A stretch of 64,000 bases of DNA, taken from the NCBI RefSeq assembly GCF_000012885.1, contig NC_007498.2, forward strand, positions 868,001 to 932,000, written 5' to 3'. This stretch comes from Syntrophotalea carbinolica DSM 2380 (GTDB lineage Bacteria > Desulfobacterota > Desulfuromonadia > Desulfuromonadales > Syntrophotaleaceae). The notes under the pieces were generated by a model, which did no database searches, was not told the origin of the DNA, and was given only the letters and a program-made list of their open reading frames with translations. Position 1 is the first letter of the stretch, and every line of letters starts with the position of its first letter. Shown piece by piece: positions 43,919-53,159 of this stretch. Position numbers and translations under genes: made by a program.

Positions 43919-45019
43919 ATGAGATTGAATGACACCGCACAACAATTCTTGCCCAAATGGATCGCCTGGGAGAGTACCCGGCGTTGCAACCTGCAATGTA
44001 TCCATTGCCGCTGTTCGTCCGATGCCGATGCGCCGGATGGCAGTTTCGGTACGGAAGAGGCGTTTCGCCTGATCGACGATATCTGCACTGTTTCCAAGCC
44101 GGTGTTGGTTTTATCCGGCGGCGAACCCTTGTTGCGCGACGATATTTTCGATATTGCCGCTTACGGCACCGATCAGGGCCTGCGCATGTGCATGGCCACC
44201 AACGGCACATTGGTGACTGATGCGATCTGTCGTGAAATGAAGTCCGCCGGGATCCGCATGGTTTCGCTGTCCCTGGATGGCTCCCGCGCTGCCATCCACG
44301 ACGACTTTCGCCGTTGCCCTGGGGCTTTTGATGCCACTATACGCGCGGCCGAGACCTTGCGCCGCAATGGTCTCCCTTTTCTGATAAACTCTTCTTTTAC
44401 AAAACGCAACCAGGCGGACATCGCCGCCACCTTTGCGTTGGCCAAAAAGCTCGGGGCTGTAGCCTGGTACCTGTTCATGATCGTGCCGACCGGGCGCGGC
44501 GAGGATATTCTGGACGAACTGATCAGCGCCGCCGATTACGAAGACATCCTGGCCTGGCACTACCGGCAGGAGCGGGACGAACAGGACATTCTCATGCGGC
44601 CGACCTGCGCTCCCCACTATTACCGCATCGCACCGCAACTGGCGCAAGCCGACGGTCAGCGTCTGGCAAGGCGCAGCCTGTCGTTTTCCACCGGTGGCGG
44701 CAAGGGCTGCCTGGCCGGACAGAGCATCTGTTTTATCGATGCTTTCGGGGATCTCAAACCCTGTTCCTATTTTCCCCGGGCCGTTGGTAACGTCAAACAG
44801 ACCCCGTTTCGCAAACTCTGGTTCGAATCCTCCCTGCTGCAGGAGTTGCGGGATTTCAGTGCCTATCGCGGCAAGTGCGGGGTGTGCGAATATCTGCGAA
44901 CCTGCGGGGGGTGCCGGGCCCGGGCGGATGCCGTGTACGGCGATTATCTCGCGGAAGAACCGTTTTGCAGTTACCAGCCGCGCAAGGCTGGGGTTTTGAA
45001 GGATAATAATGATGCCTGA
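43919..45019 (+). CDS. Radical SAM/SPASM haem-synthesis protein, AhbD/NirJ-like
   Basis: A 366-residue radical SAM protein: [18 protein letters not shown] holds CxxxCxxC near residue 23, LSGGEPLLR is the SAM region, and the SPASM-type tail has [17 protein letters not shown]. Together with the hemE, hemH and hemG neighbours this fits the AhbD/NirJ family, which decarboxylates propionates of siroheme-derived haem precursors. GGGAGG abuts the ATG at 43919; TTG at 43925 has better spacing and is an alternative start. hemE overlaps the stop by 11 bases. Confidence 0.8.
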   Translation: MRLNDTAQQFLPKWIAWESTRRCNLQCIHCRCSSDADAPDGSFGTEEAFRLIDDICTVSKPVLVLSGGEPLLRDDIFDIAAYGTDQGLRMCMATNGTLVTDAICREMKSAGIRMVSLSLDGSRAAIHDDFRRCPGAFDATIRAAETLRRNGLPFLINSSFTKRNQADIAATFALAKKLGAVAWYLFMIVPTGRGEDILDELISAADYEDILAWHYRQERDEQDILMRPTCAPHYYRIAPQLAQADGQRLARRSLSFSTGGGKGCLAGQSICFIDAFGDLKPCSYFPRAVGNVKQTPFRKLWFESSLLQELRDFSAYRGKCGVCEYLRTCGGCRARADAVYGDYLAEEPFCSYQPRKAGVLKDNNDA

Positions 45020-46040
45020 GGACTACGATTTCATCAATGCCTGTTATGGCCGACCGGTAACGCGCACCCCGGTATGGTTGATGCGGCAGGCCGGTCGTTA
45101 TCTGCCCCAATATCGCAAGATCCGGGAGCGGGTAAAATTTCTGGAATTATGCAAAACGCCGGAACTGGCTGCCGAAGTGACTTTGCAGCCCGTTGACGCC
45201 TTGGGCGTCGATGCCGCCATACTGTTTTCCGATATTCTCATTCCTATCGAAGCTATGGGGCAGAACCTGTTTTATCGGCCGGCCCCTGTGCTGGAGCCGC
45301 CGGTGCGCACTGCGGCGGATGTGGAAGCGTTGCGCGTGCTGCAGCCGGAGCAGGATGTTCCCTTTGTGCTGGAGACCATCCGCCTGTTGCGGCGGGAGCT
45401 GGACGGTCGCGTTCCCCTGATCGGGTTTGGCGGCGCGCCTTTCACCCTGGCCTGTTATATGGTGGAAGGCGCCGGCAGCCGGCATTTCCTGGCCCTTAAA
45501 CGTCTCATGTATCAAGCCCCCGAGACCTACGCCCGGCTGATGGACAAGATCACCGATACCAGCATAGTCTACCTGCGGGCCCAGGCCGAGGCCGGTGCCC
45601 AGGCTCTGCAGGTTTTCGACAGCTGGGGAGGTATCCTTTCGCCTGCCGATTACCAGCGTTACGTGTTGCCTTACAGCCGTCGTCTGCTGTCTGCACTGGG
45701 GGATTTCGGGATTCCCCTGATCCACTTCGTCAAAGGGGCCGGTGCCATGCTCGATCTGGTTGCCATGGCCGGTGGACAGGTCGTGGGACTGGACTGGTGT
45801 ACCTCTTTGAACCGTGCCAGGGATATCCTCGGCAACGGTATGGCGGTGCAGGGCAATCTCGATCCATCGGTATTGCTGGGCGCGCAAGATATCATTGAGC
45901 GCGAAGTGCGGCGCATTCTGGATGAAAATGCCGGACGCCCCGGCCACATCTTTAATCTCGGTCACGGTATTCTGCCGGAGGTGCCACCGGAGAACGCCGC
46001 CTTTCTGGTCGATTGCGTACACCGTTTGACCCAAAGCTGA
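45009..46040 (+). CDS. hemE: Uroporphyrinogen III decarboxylase
   Basis: HemE decarboxylates uroporphyrinogen III to coproporphyrinogen III. The 343-residue protein has the conserved [18 protein letters not shown], the catalytic Asp in [12 protein letters not shown] and the [16 protein letters not shown] segment. It lies within the haem gene run; the start at 45009 (or 45012) lies inside the upstream radical SAM gene and its stop overlaps hemH. Confidence 0.95.
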   Translation: MMPEDYDFINACYGRPVTRTPVWLMRQAGRYLPQYRKIRERVKFLELCKTPELAAEVTLQPVDALGVDAAILFSDILIPIEAMGQNLFYRPAPVLEPPVRTAADVEALRVLQPEQDVPFVLETIRLLRRELDGRVPLIGFGGAPFTLACYMVEGAGSRHFLALKRLMYQAPETYARLMDKITDTSIVYLRAQAEAGAQALQVFDSWGGILSPADYQRYVLPYSRRLLSALGDFGIPLIHFVKGAGAMLDLVAMAGGQVVGLDWCTSLNRARDILGNGMAVQGNLDPSVLLGAQDIIEREVRRILDENAGRPGHIFNLGHGILPEVPPENAAFLVDCVHRLTQS

Positions 46041-47110
46041 TGGAGCCTGCAGTGGATCGTCCGGTATGGCGGACAAAAGCCTGTATGGCCGAAAAAACGG
46101 CTCTGATTTCGCTCAACATGGGAGGGCCGGACAGGCCGGAGTCGGTGGCGCCGTTTTTGCGCAATCTGTTTTCGGATCGGGAATTGATTCGACTGCCGGG
46201 GGGGGCATGGCTGCAGCGGCCCTTTGCCCGACTCATGGCGCGCCTGCGGGCACCCAAGGCGCGGCGCGCTTATGAGGCCATCGGCGGTGCGTCCCCTTTG
46301 CGAATCTGGACCGAGTGCCAGACCCGCGCCATCGGTCGGTTGTTGGGAGAGGAGTGGCGTACGGCCGTGATTATGCGCTACTGGGAACCGCGCGCCAAGG
46401 AGGTGTTGACCCACCTGAGACGCGAGGGGGTGAAACGCGCCATGGTGCTGTCGCTCTATCCCCATTTTACGGCAGCTACCAGCGGCAGCAGTATCAACGA
46501 TTTCTGCCGCCATGCGGTCCGCTTCTGTCCCGAGCTGGACTACCGCTTGATTCACGATTGGTTCGACTGGCCACCGTTTCTGGATGCCCTGGCGCACCTT
46601 GTTCGCGAGGCTCTGGCGCGTTTTGACGGGGAACAGCGTCATCGGGTCACGCTGCTGTTCAGTGCCCATGCCCTGCCGGAAAAACTTATCCTGGAAGGCG
46701 ACCCTTATCTGGATCAGGTTCGTACCACCATGCGCGGCGTGCTGGAGCGTCTGCCGGAATATCGATCCCGCTCCAGATTGGCGTTTCAAAGCCGTAGCGG
46801 TCCGGTGCGATGGATCGGGCCGAGCGTAACCGAGGCTCTCGACACCTTGGTGGATGAGGGCGTCCGCGAGGTGCTGGTGGTACCGGTTTCTTTTGTCTCG
46901 GATCACGTCGAGACATTGCATGAAATCGATCAGGGGTATCGGGATTATGCTTTGCGGCGGGGCATGACGCGGTTTGAGCGGGTTGCGGCGTTTAACGATG
47001 ATCCCGGTTTTATTCGTGCCATGGCCTCTCTGGTGGCGTCCCGGGTGCCCGCTTCCTGGCGGGATTCGCGGCAGAATGAAAACGGCGCTCCCTGCCAGGG
47101 AACGCCGTAA
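46040..47110 (+). CDS. hemH: Ferrochelatase
   Basis: HemH inserts iron into a porphyrin. The protein has LISLNMGGPDRPESVAPFLRNL, YPHFTAATSGSS and the metal-site histidine in FSAHALPEKLI plus the EVLVVPVSFVSDHVETLHEID segment with a conserved Glu. The ATG at 46040 overlaps the hemE stop (TGATG) and gives 356 residues. ATG at 46085 (MAEKTALISLN) is the family-like alternative with 341. Whether it acts on protoporphyrin or coproporphyrin cannot be told here. Confidence 0.92.
   Translation: MEPAVDRPVWRTKACMAEKTALISLNMGGPDRPESVAPFLRNLFSDRELIRLPGGAWLQRPFARLMARLRAPKARRAYEAIGGASPLRIWTECQTRAIGRLLGEEWRTAVIMRYWEPRAKEVLTHLRREGVKRAMVLSLYPHFTAATSGSSINDFCRHAVRFCPELDYRLIHDWFDWPPFLDALAHLVREALARFDGEQRHRVTLLFSAHALPEKLILEGDPYLDQVRTTMRGVLERLPEYRSRSRLAFQSRSGPVRWIGPSVTEALDTLVDEGVREVLVVPVSFVSDHVETLHEIDQGYRDYALRRGMTRFERVAAFNDDPGFIRAMASLVASRVPASWRDSRQNENGAPCQGTP
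47082..47108 (-). terminator. Hairpin terminator for dnaJ (inside the hemH 3' end)
   Basis: ACGGCG (47082-47087) and CGCCGT (47103-47108) with internal CCCT/AGGG pairing form a stable hairpin 29 bases after the dnaJ stop. On the minus strand it is followed by TTTTC. It lies in the last codons of hemH. Confidence 0.7.
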
Positions 47111-47136
47111 GGTTCGTCAAATGCTCAGGGCCCGGT

Positions 47137-48027
47137 TTAAAGTCCGGCCTCGGCAAGTTTTTCCAGTAATTCTTTTTGTTCGGCTGAGGTTTTTTTCGGT
47201 ACGGCAATTTCGATGACGGCGAACAGGTCGCCGTTCTTATTGCGGCCGTGGGCCGGTACGCCAAAGCCTTTCAGGCGGATTTTGCCGCCGCTGGCCATGC
47301 CCGCCGGAACCTTGACCCGTTTTTCTCCGTCGAGAGTCGGGACTTCCACGCTGGTGCCCAGGCAGGCGCCGCTGAAGGGCACGCGTACCGTGACATAGAG
47401 ATTCCGGTCCTCGCGGGTAAAGCGGCTGTCCGGGTCGACCTTGATCTCCAGAAAAAGGTCGCCGCGGGGGCCTCCTGCCGGGCTGGCGCCGCCCTTGCCG
47501 GCAATACGCAGACGCTGACCCGTCTCGACGCCGGGCGGGATGTTGACCTGCAGGTGTTCGACGCCGCCCTCGCCACGAAAGTCGACACGGCGTTGTCCGC
47601 CCAGCACCGCCTGGCGAAAAGGCAGATTGAGGTGCATGACGTAATCCTGGCCCTTGACCGCACGCGGCCGACCGCCCTGGAAAAAGGAGGCTCCCCGGCC
47701 GCCGCCGAACAGACGCCCGAAAATATCGTTGGTGTCGAAGCCGAACTCGCGGAACATGTCGCCGACATCAAAGTTTCGGTAGATGTCCTCCTGACTATAA
47801 CGCTGGTGGAATCCGGCCTCGCCGAACTGATCGTACTGGCGGCGTTTGTCGGCGTCGGAGAGCACCGCGTAAGCCTCGGTGATTTCCTTGAAACGTTCTT
47901 CGGCCTGCTTGTCGCCGGGGTTTTTGTCCGGATGGTATTTGAGCGCCTGTTTTCTGTACGCTTTTTTGATGGTATCGGTATCGGCGTCTTTAGCGACGCC
48001 CAGAATGGCATAGTAGTCTTTGGCCAT
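47137..48027 (-). CDS. DnaJ-class co-chaperone, CbpA-like (no zinc finger)
   Basis: A 296-residue J-protein: J domain with HPDKNPGD near residue 32, Gly/Phe linker (about 85-115) and the two C-terminal peptide-binding domains. The four CxxCxGxG zinc repeats of DnaJ are absent, so it is a class B/CbpA type. Members help DnaK or bind curved DNA. The gene sits between hemH and hemG on the other strand and has its own promoter region. Confidence 0.92.
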   Translation of the reverse strand: MAKDYYAILGVAKDADTDTIKKAYRKQALKYHPDKNPGDKQAEERFKEITEAYAVLSDADKRRQYDQFGEAGFHQRYSQEDIYRNFDVGDMFREFGFDTNDIFGRLFGGGRGASFFQGGRPRAVKGQDYVMHLNLPFRQAVLGGQRRVDFRGEGGVEHLQVNIPPGVETGQRLRIAGKGGASPAGGPRGDLFLEIKVDPDSRFTREDRNLYVTVRVPFSGACLGTSVEVPTLDGEKRVKVPAGMASGGKIRLKGFGVPAHGRNKNGDLFAVIEIAVPKKTSAEQKELLEKLAEAGL

Positions 48028-48064
48028 GAATTTCTCCTGATTGAAAAGACGAAGTCAGCCGCGT

Positions 48065-48090
48065 GGGCTACATGGTAATATAAGTAGCCC
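48065..48090. repeat. Inverted repeat in the dnaJ/hemG intergenic region
   Basis: GGGCTAC (48065-48071) and GTAGCCC (48084-48090) with 12 bases between, located 38 bases upstream of the dnaJ start and 78 before hemG. It could be an operator or a hairpin; no CIRCE (HrcA) box was seen. Confidence 0.4.
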
Positions 48091-48167
48091 GACTGATGTC
48101 GTCAAGGTTCCCCTTTGCGCAGGTGGCGTAGCGCGGTCGGAAATTGGTGCACAGAAGGGATGGTCGC

Positions 48168-49580
48168 ATGAACATATCCGTTGTCGGAGCCGGTATCTCC
48201 GGTCTTGCCACGGCTTTTGCCATTCAGCAGCAGGCGCGTCGGCTCGGTCTCGAATGGACTCTCGATATTTTCGAGAAAGAGGACTGCTCCGGTGGCAAGA
48301 TACGCTCCGAAAAGGTTGACGGCTATCTCTGCGAATGGGGTCCGAACGGTTTTCTCGACAGCAAGCCGATGACTCTGGACCTGTGCCGCGAGGCCGGCCT
48401 GGCCGAGCAGCTGTTGCGATCCAACGACGCAGCGCGCAAAAGGTTTATCTTTTCCGGGGGGCGTTTGCAAAGGGTGCCGGAATCGGCTGCCGACTTTTTT
48501 CGCTCCTCGCTGGTGTCATGGCCCGGCAAGCTGCGGCTGGCGGCGGAGTTGCTGGTACCTCGCCGCAAAGACCTGACGGATGAGACCTTGGCCGATTTCG
48601 TACGCCGCCGCCTCGGGCGGGAGGCTCTCGATCAAATGGTCGGCCCCATGGCGGCGGGAATTTTTGCCGGGGATCCCGAAACCATGAGTTTGCGCAGCTG
48701 TTTCCCGCGTATTCACGAACTGGAACAGCAATACGGTGGCCTGATACGCGCTCTGTTGCTGTTAGCACGAAAAAAACGCGCCGAACGCCGGGCCGGTAAA
48801 GCGGTGGCCGGAGCGGCAGGACCCGGAGGGATTCTTACCTCCTTCGGCGGAGGGATTCAGGAGCTGACAGACGGACTCTCCCGGCTTCTCGCTCCAAACC
48901 TTCACCTGGGCGATGCGGTGGCCGCTATTACGCCGCTGAAGGAGGGATTTTCCCTTCGGACGCATAAGGGGCGGGTGCATGAAACCGATATCGTGGTGGC
49001 TGCGGTGCCGGCCATGGCGTTGGCCACCCAGGTGGAAGGGTTTTCCGCTCCGATGGCGGCGCAGTTGCGACAGATTCCCTACGCGCCGCTGCAGATTGCC
49101 TGTTTCGGTTACCGTCGCGAAGCCCTGCCGTTGTCGCTGGACGGCTTCGGTTACCTGGCGGCGCGCCGTTCGGGCATGCACAGCCTCGGAACCTTGTGGT
49201 CCTCTTCCATTTTTCCCGGCCGGGCCCCGGCGGGGTACGTGTTGCTGCGCACCATGTTCGGCGGCGCCACCCGTCCCGATGCTGCCCAGCTGAGTGCGGA
49301 TGAAGTACAGCAACGCGTTGAGGAAGATTTGTCCCGATCCATGGGCATAAAACAAGCGCCCGATTTTGTTAGGATTATCCGCCATACAGCGGCCATTCCC
49401 CAATATGTGTCCGGTCACGGGGCGCGCCTGAAGGTTCTGGAGGACAAGGCGGCCGCCTATCCGGGCCTGTTTTTGGTCGGAAACGCCTTTTACGGCGTCG
49501 GGCTTAACGATTGCGTCGCCGCCGCAGATCGTGTGGCAAGCCGGGTCTTGACGTTGATGCAGCAGCGCCAGCAGGCTTGA
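48168..49580 (+). CDS. hemG: Protoporphyrinogen oxidase, HemY-type
   Basis: A 470-residue FAD-dependent porphyrinogen oxidase: VVGAGISGLATAF (dinucleotide fold) at the N-terminus, GGKIRSEKVDGYLCEWGPNGF, GPMAAGIFAGDPETMSLRSCFP and GNAFYGVGLNDCVAAADRVA at the C-terminus. AAGGGA precedes the ATG at 48168. The family uses molecular oxygen in aerobes; in an anaerobe another electron acceptor must serve. Bacillus-type HemY can also work on coproporphyrinogen. Confidence 0.9.
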   Translation: MNISVVGAGISGLATAFAIQQQARRLGLEWTLDIFEKEDCSGGKIRSEKVDGYLCEWGPNGFLDSKPMTLDLCREAGLAEQLLRSNDAARKRFIFSGGRLQRVPESAADFFRSSLVSWPGKLRLAAELLVPRRKDLTDETLADFVRRRLGREALDQMVGPMAAGIFAGDPETMSLRSCFPRIHELEQQYGGLIRALLLLARKKRAERRAGKAVAGAAGPGGILTSFGGGIQELTDGLSRLLAPNLHLGDAVAAITPLKEGFSLRTHKGRVHETDIVVAAVPAMALATQVEGFSAPMAAQLRQIPYAPLQIACFGYRREALPLSLDGFGYLAARRSGMHSLGTLWSSSIFPGRAPAGYVLLRTMFGGATRPDAAQLSADEVQQRVEEDLSRSMGIKQAPDFVRIIRHTAAIPQYVSGHGARLKVLEDKAAAYPGLFLVGNAFYGVGLNDCVAAADRVASRVLTLMQQRQQA

Positions 49581-49707
49581 ACCGGTTTCAGACCGTATTT
49601 CGAATGTTAACCCATGCGACCCGGCATGGCGTTTGCTTAATATCGGGTCGCAGTAATGAAAGGCCGGGCAGCGCTACAACTGCCTGGTTTTGTAGTGAGA
49701 AACTTAA

Positions 49708-50550
49708 ATGATTAATTGGTTCCCAGGACATATGCATAGCGCCCGGCAACAGATTGCCGAGGCCATGCCCAAAATCGATCTCGTCATCGAGGTGCTCGAC
49801 GCGCGTCTGCCGATGGCCAGCAGTAATCCGCTGCTCGCCGAAATGCGGGGCGTCAAGCCCTGCATCAAGGTTCTGAACAAAAACGACCTTGCCGATCCCG
49901 AAGTTACCGGCGAGTGGGTGCGTTTTTTCGAAAGCCGCGGCAAGGGGATGAAGGCCTTGGCCATCAATGCCACGCGCAAAGCCGAATTGACCCGTCTGGT
50001 TCGTCTCAGCCGCAGTCTGGTTCCCCATCGTGGCGGGCCGGGAAAGCCTTTGCGTATCATGATTGTCGGTATTCCCAACGTGGGCAAATCGACCCTCATC
50101 AACACCTTGTGCGGCCGCAAAATCGCCAAAGTCGGGGATAAGCCGGCCATCACCCGCAGCGCACAGCAGGTTGATCTGCGCAACGGGATTTTGTTGTTCG
50201 ACACCCCTGGCGTGCTGGCTCCCAATCTGGAAGATCAGCGCGGCGCCATGTGTCTGGCGGCCACTGGGGCCATCGGCGACAACGCCATGGACCACGAACG
50301 GATTGCGGCTTTTACCGGGGATTTTCTGCTGGAACGTTATCCCCAACAGCTTATAGAGCGCTATCGCCTGAAGGAGCTTCCGCAAAACGGCGAATTGCTG
50401 ATCGAGCAGGTCGGTCGCCGTCGCGGTTGTCTGATGGCGGGAGGTGTCGTTGATCGGCAACGTGCCGCCGAGATTGTGCTGCATGATCTGCAGGCAGGCC
50501 GTTTGGGCCGTATAAGTATGGAGAGTCTGGCCGATACGGGAACGGAGTGA
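49708..50550 (+). CDS. Circularly permuted GTPase, RbgA/YlqF-like
   Basis: A 280-residue ribosome-assembly GTPase. The motifs are in permuted order: N-terminal INWFPGHMHSARQQI and DLVIEVLDARLP, then G4 LNKNDL, G1 GIPNVGKST near residue 120, G3 DTPGV. Members of this group help the 50S subunit mature. The start follows the family pattern MINWFPGHM. Confidence 0.92.
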   Translation: MINWFPGHMHSARQQIAEAMPKIDLVIEVLDARLPMASSNPLLAEMRGVKPCIKVLNKNDLADPEVTGEWVRFFESRGKGMKALAINATRKAELTRLVRLSRSLVPHRGGPGKPLRIMIVGIPNVGKSTLINTLCGRKIAKVGDKPAITRSAQQVDLRNGILLFDTPGVLAPNLEDQRGAMCLAATGAIGDNAMDHERIAAFTGDFLLERYPQQLIERYRLKELPQNGELLIEQVGRRRGCLMAGGVVDRQRAAEIVLHDLQAGRLGRISMESLADTGTE

Positions 50551-50703
50551 TTCCAGCAACCCGGTGTATCGTTGCTTTGTTCCGAATAGCGACAGACGTT
50601 TAACCGATGTCTAATAAAAACAATTTACAAGTTGCATGCGCTGAAGATAGTCTGGCTATCCATCACGCTTAAACCAGCCCTTTTTACCCATGGAGGTAAT
50701 ACA

Positions 50704-51420
50704 ATGAAACGTGGCATGAGCATTTCCCTGGCCGCTGTGGCCATGGTGCTTACCATCGGCGGTTGTTCCGGCAAGGAGCAGGCCGTCGTCAAAATGGAAT
50801 CGCTGCAAGACAAGGTGAGTTACGGTATCGGTCTGCGCATTGGGCGGGATTTCAAGGCCCAGCAGGTCGAATTGAGTACCGATCTTTTGATGAAAGGTAT
50901 CGAAGACGGCCTGGCCGGTACCGAGCCGTTGCTGACGGATGACGAAATTCGGGAAACCATGGTGGCGTTTCAGAAGGAAATGGTGGCCAAGGAAAAGACC
51001 CGTCTCGAAGAGGCCACCGTCAAGAATGCGGAAGAGGGCAAAAAGTACCTCGAGGACAACGCTAAAAAAGAGGGTGTTCAAACCTTGCCCAGCGGTCTGC
51101 AGTATAAGGTGATCACCGAAGGCACCGGTAAACAGCCTGCAGCCGAAGATATGGTCAAGGTGCATTATCGCGGAACGCTGGTTGACGGCACCGAGTTCGA
51201 CAGTTCCTATGCCCGTAAGGAGCCTGCCGAACTCCGCGTCGGCGGGGTCATTCCCGGTTGGACGGAAGCCTTGCAGTTGATGAAGGAAGGCTCCAAGTGG
51301 CAATTGGTGCTGCCTCCCGAACTGGCTTACGGCGAGCGTGGTGCCGGCCCCCGCATCGGTCCCAACGCCACGTTGGTGTTCGAAGTCGAACTGCTGGAAG
51401 TCAAGCCGCAGGAAAAATAG
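50704..51420 (+). CDS. FKBP-type peptidyl-prolyl isomerase lipoprotein (Mip-like)
   Basis: A 238-residue envelope protein: lipoprotein signal with lipobox IGGC (Cys near residue 20), an N-terminal alpha-helical dimerisation domain (KVSYGIGLRIGRDFKAQ) and a C-terminal FKBP domain (VKVHYRGTLVDGTEFDSSY to PELAYGERGAGPRIGPNATL). GGAGG precedes the ATG. It folds periplasmic or outer-membrane proteins. A perfect terminator follows 56 bases after the stop. Confidence 0.93.
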   Translation: MKRGMSISLAAVAMVLTIGGCSGKEQAVVKMESLQDKVSYGIGLRIGRDFKAQQVELSTDLLMKGIEDGLAGTEPLLTDDEIRETMVAFQKEMVAKEKTRLEEATVKNAEEGKKYLEDNAKKEGVQTLPSGLQYKVITEGTGKQPAAEDMVKVHYRGTLVDGTEFDSSYARKEPAELRVGGVIPGWTEALQLMKEGSKWQLVLPPELAYGERGAGPRIGPNATLVFEVELLEVKPQEK

Positions 51421-51475
51421 CGCAGAAATTCTTCCGATGTGTAATCGGATATTTAAACGTTATAAGAATCAGAAC

Positions 51476-51513
51476 GAACAGCCTTCAGGTCCTTGCCTGA
51501 AGGCTGTTCGTAT
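51476..51513 (+). terminator. Terminator after the FKBP gene
   Basis: GAACAGCCTTCAGG (51476-51489) and CCTGAAGGCTGTTC (51496-51509) form a perfect 14-bp stem with a 6-base loop. The T tract is short (GTATTT). Confidence 0.75.
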
Positions 51514-51562
51514 TTGCAGCGATGATGGCAATTCGCCTGGGGGGGATAGGAACATTTTCTCA

Positions 51563-51599
51563 TTGACACGATTGTGGCCTAGTGGCACTATCGTATCAA
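51563..51599 (+). promoter_or_regulatory. Promoter overlapped by an inverted repeat upstream of modA
   Basis: TTGACA (51563-51568), 17-base spacer and CACTAT (51586-51591) form a promoter. The same stretch is an inverted repeat: TTGACACGAT (51563-51572) and ATCGTATCAA (51590-51599), one mismatch, 17-base spacer. It does not match the ModE consensus as I know it. It may be the operator of another regulator of the mod operon. Confidence 0.5.
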
Positions 51600-51696
51600 A
51601 GGACAGGGTGCTTCCCGCCAACGATGACGGCAACAATCCCTCAGGCTGCGACAGTTTCAGCAACACTTCTCTTCTTTTTCTGGAAAGGAATTTTTT

Positions 51697-52434
51697 ATGC
51701 GTTCGCTTCTGGTTGCCCTGCTGCTTTCCATTCTTCTGGTGTCTCCTGCCCTTGCTGCCGAGGTTCGGCTTTCGGTGGCAGCCAGCATGACCGATGCGGT
51801 CAAGGAACTCGTGGCCACTTATGAGCAAAAGGCCAAAGATGTCAAAGTCCTGCCTAACTTCGCCTCTTCGGGGGCCCTGGCCAAACAGATTGCCCAGGGG
51901 GCGCCGGCGGATCTTTATATTTCCGCCAATCCCAAGTGGATGAACTATCTGGTGGAAAAGAACATGATTTCGGCCGATGCGGTTCAGAGTTTCGCTTATA
52001 ATTCTCTGGTTCTGGTCGGCCAGAAGGGGCCGGTGGTCGGCAAACTCGAAGATATCCTCAACCTCCGGCGCATCGCTATCGGCAGTCCCAAAAGCGTACC
52101 GGCCGGCCAATATGCTCAGCAGGCCCTGCAGGCTGCCGGGCTGTACGGAAAAGTGCAACCTAAACTTATTCTGGCCAAGGATGTGCGCCAAGCGCTGATG
52201 TACGCCGATCGCGGCGAGACCGACGGAGCATTTGTGTACAAGACCGATGCTCTGCTGGCCCAGAACGCGGTGATCCTGCTGGAGGTTCCGCAATCTCTTT
52301 ACAATGAGGTGACCTACCCGATTGCCTTGACCGCTGAAGGGATTAAAAAGCCCGAAGCGGCTGCATTTCTGGCTTATCTCAAAACCGCTGAGGCCGCGAC
52401 GATTCTGAAAAAATACGGTTTTGTCGTGCGCTGA
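51697..52434 (+). CDS. modA: Molybdate-binding periplasmic protein
   Basis: A 245-residue substrate-binding protein with a Sec signal (MRSLLVALLLSILLVSPALAAE). RLSVAASMTDAVKEL at the mature N-terminus and SSGALAKQIAQGAPADLYISA carry the oxyanion-binding serines and backbone. ModA delivers molybdate (or tungstate) to ModB. Order modA-modB-modC is standard. A periplasmic export signal again fits a Gram-negative cell. Molybdate supply may serve formate dehydrogenases or other molybdoenzymes not in this window. Confidence 0.94.
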   Translation: MRSLLVALLLSILLVSPALAAEVRLSVAASMTDAVKELVATYEQKAKDVKVLPNFASSGALAKQIAQGAPADLYISANPKWMNYLVEKNMISADAVQSFAYNSLVLVGQKGPVVGKLEDILNLRRIAIGSPKSVPAGQYAQQALQAAGLYGKVQPKLILAKDVRQALMYADRGETDGAFVYKTDALLAQNAVILLEVPQSLYNEVTYPIALTAEGIKKPEAAAFLAYLKTAEAATILKKYGFVVR

Positions 52435-52469
52435 GGTTGTGTAAAGGACTTCTTGCAAGAGCCTATATC

Positions 52470-53159
52470 ATGATCGCATTTTCTCCGACCGATGTGCAGG
52501 CCATGGCCCTTTCCGCCCGGGTGGCTTTTACGGCCACCCTGGTATCCATACCGTTTGGTTTCGCGGCTGCGTACTTGCTGGTTTTTTCCAGGTTGCCGGG
52601 CAAGCCTCTGCTTAATGGCATGGTCAGCCTGCCGCTGGTGCTGCCGCCGGTTGTGGTCGGTTACCTGCTGCTGTTATCTCTGGGGAACCATGGCTGGCTT
52701 GGAGCGATGCTGGCCGATATGGGCATACGTATCATATTTACCTGGAAGGCCGCGGTGATTGCGTCGATGGTGGTCGGTTTTCCCCTGCTGGTGCGGTCGA
52801 TCTGTATCGGCATGGAGGAAATCGACGATAGCCTGATACAGGCCTCCCGCACCCTTGGAGCGCGCTGGTACGACACCTTGTTTACGGTAATCCTTCCGCT
52901 GTCGGCGCGCGCGATCCTTGCCGGTGCTACCCTGATGTTTGCCCGCAGTCTCGGTGAGTTCGGGGCGACTATTGTTCTTGCCGGCAATATTCCGGGGGTA
53001 ACCCAGACCATCCCGTTGGCGATTTTCGACTATACCAGCACCCCGGGCGGCGATCGTATGGCTCTGGGGCTGTGCCTGGTGTCCATCGGCTTGGCATTGA
53101 CGGTCCTGATCTTTAACGAAGGGATGATCAGGCGTTTCAAACGAGGCCATCGCCCATGA
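52470..53159 (+). CDS. modB: Molybdate ABC transporter permease
   Basis: A 229-residue inner-membrane permease with about five membrane segments, and the EAA loop EEIDDSLIQASRTLGARWYDTLFTVILP that contacts ModC. RSLGEFGATIVLAGNIPG is typical of ModB. The frame is open from 52437, but MIAFSPTDVQAMAL at 52470 is the family-type start. Its stop overlaps the modC start by four bases (ATGA). Confidence 0.93.
   Translation: MIAFSPTDVQAMALSARVAFTATLVSIPFGFAAAYLLVFSRLPGKPLLNGMVSLPLVLPPVVVGYLLLLSLGNHGWLGAMLADMGIRIIFTWKAAVIASMVVGFPLLVRSICIGMEEIDDSLIQASRTLGARWYDTLFTVILPLSARAILAGATLMFARSLGEFGATIVLAGNIPGVTQTIPLAIFDYTSTPGGDRMALGLCLVSIGLALTVLIFNEGMIRRFKRGHRP

Noticed and set aside
51600-51696. Molybdenum cofactor or tungsten riboswitch in the modA leader
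   Set aside because: The conserved core elements could not be matched by eye. A covariance-model search would settle it.
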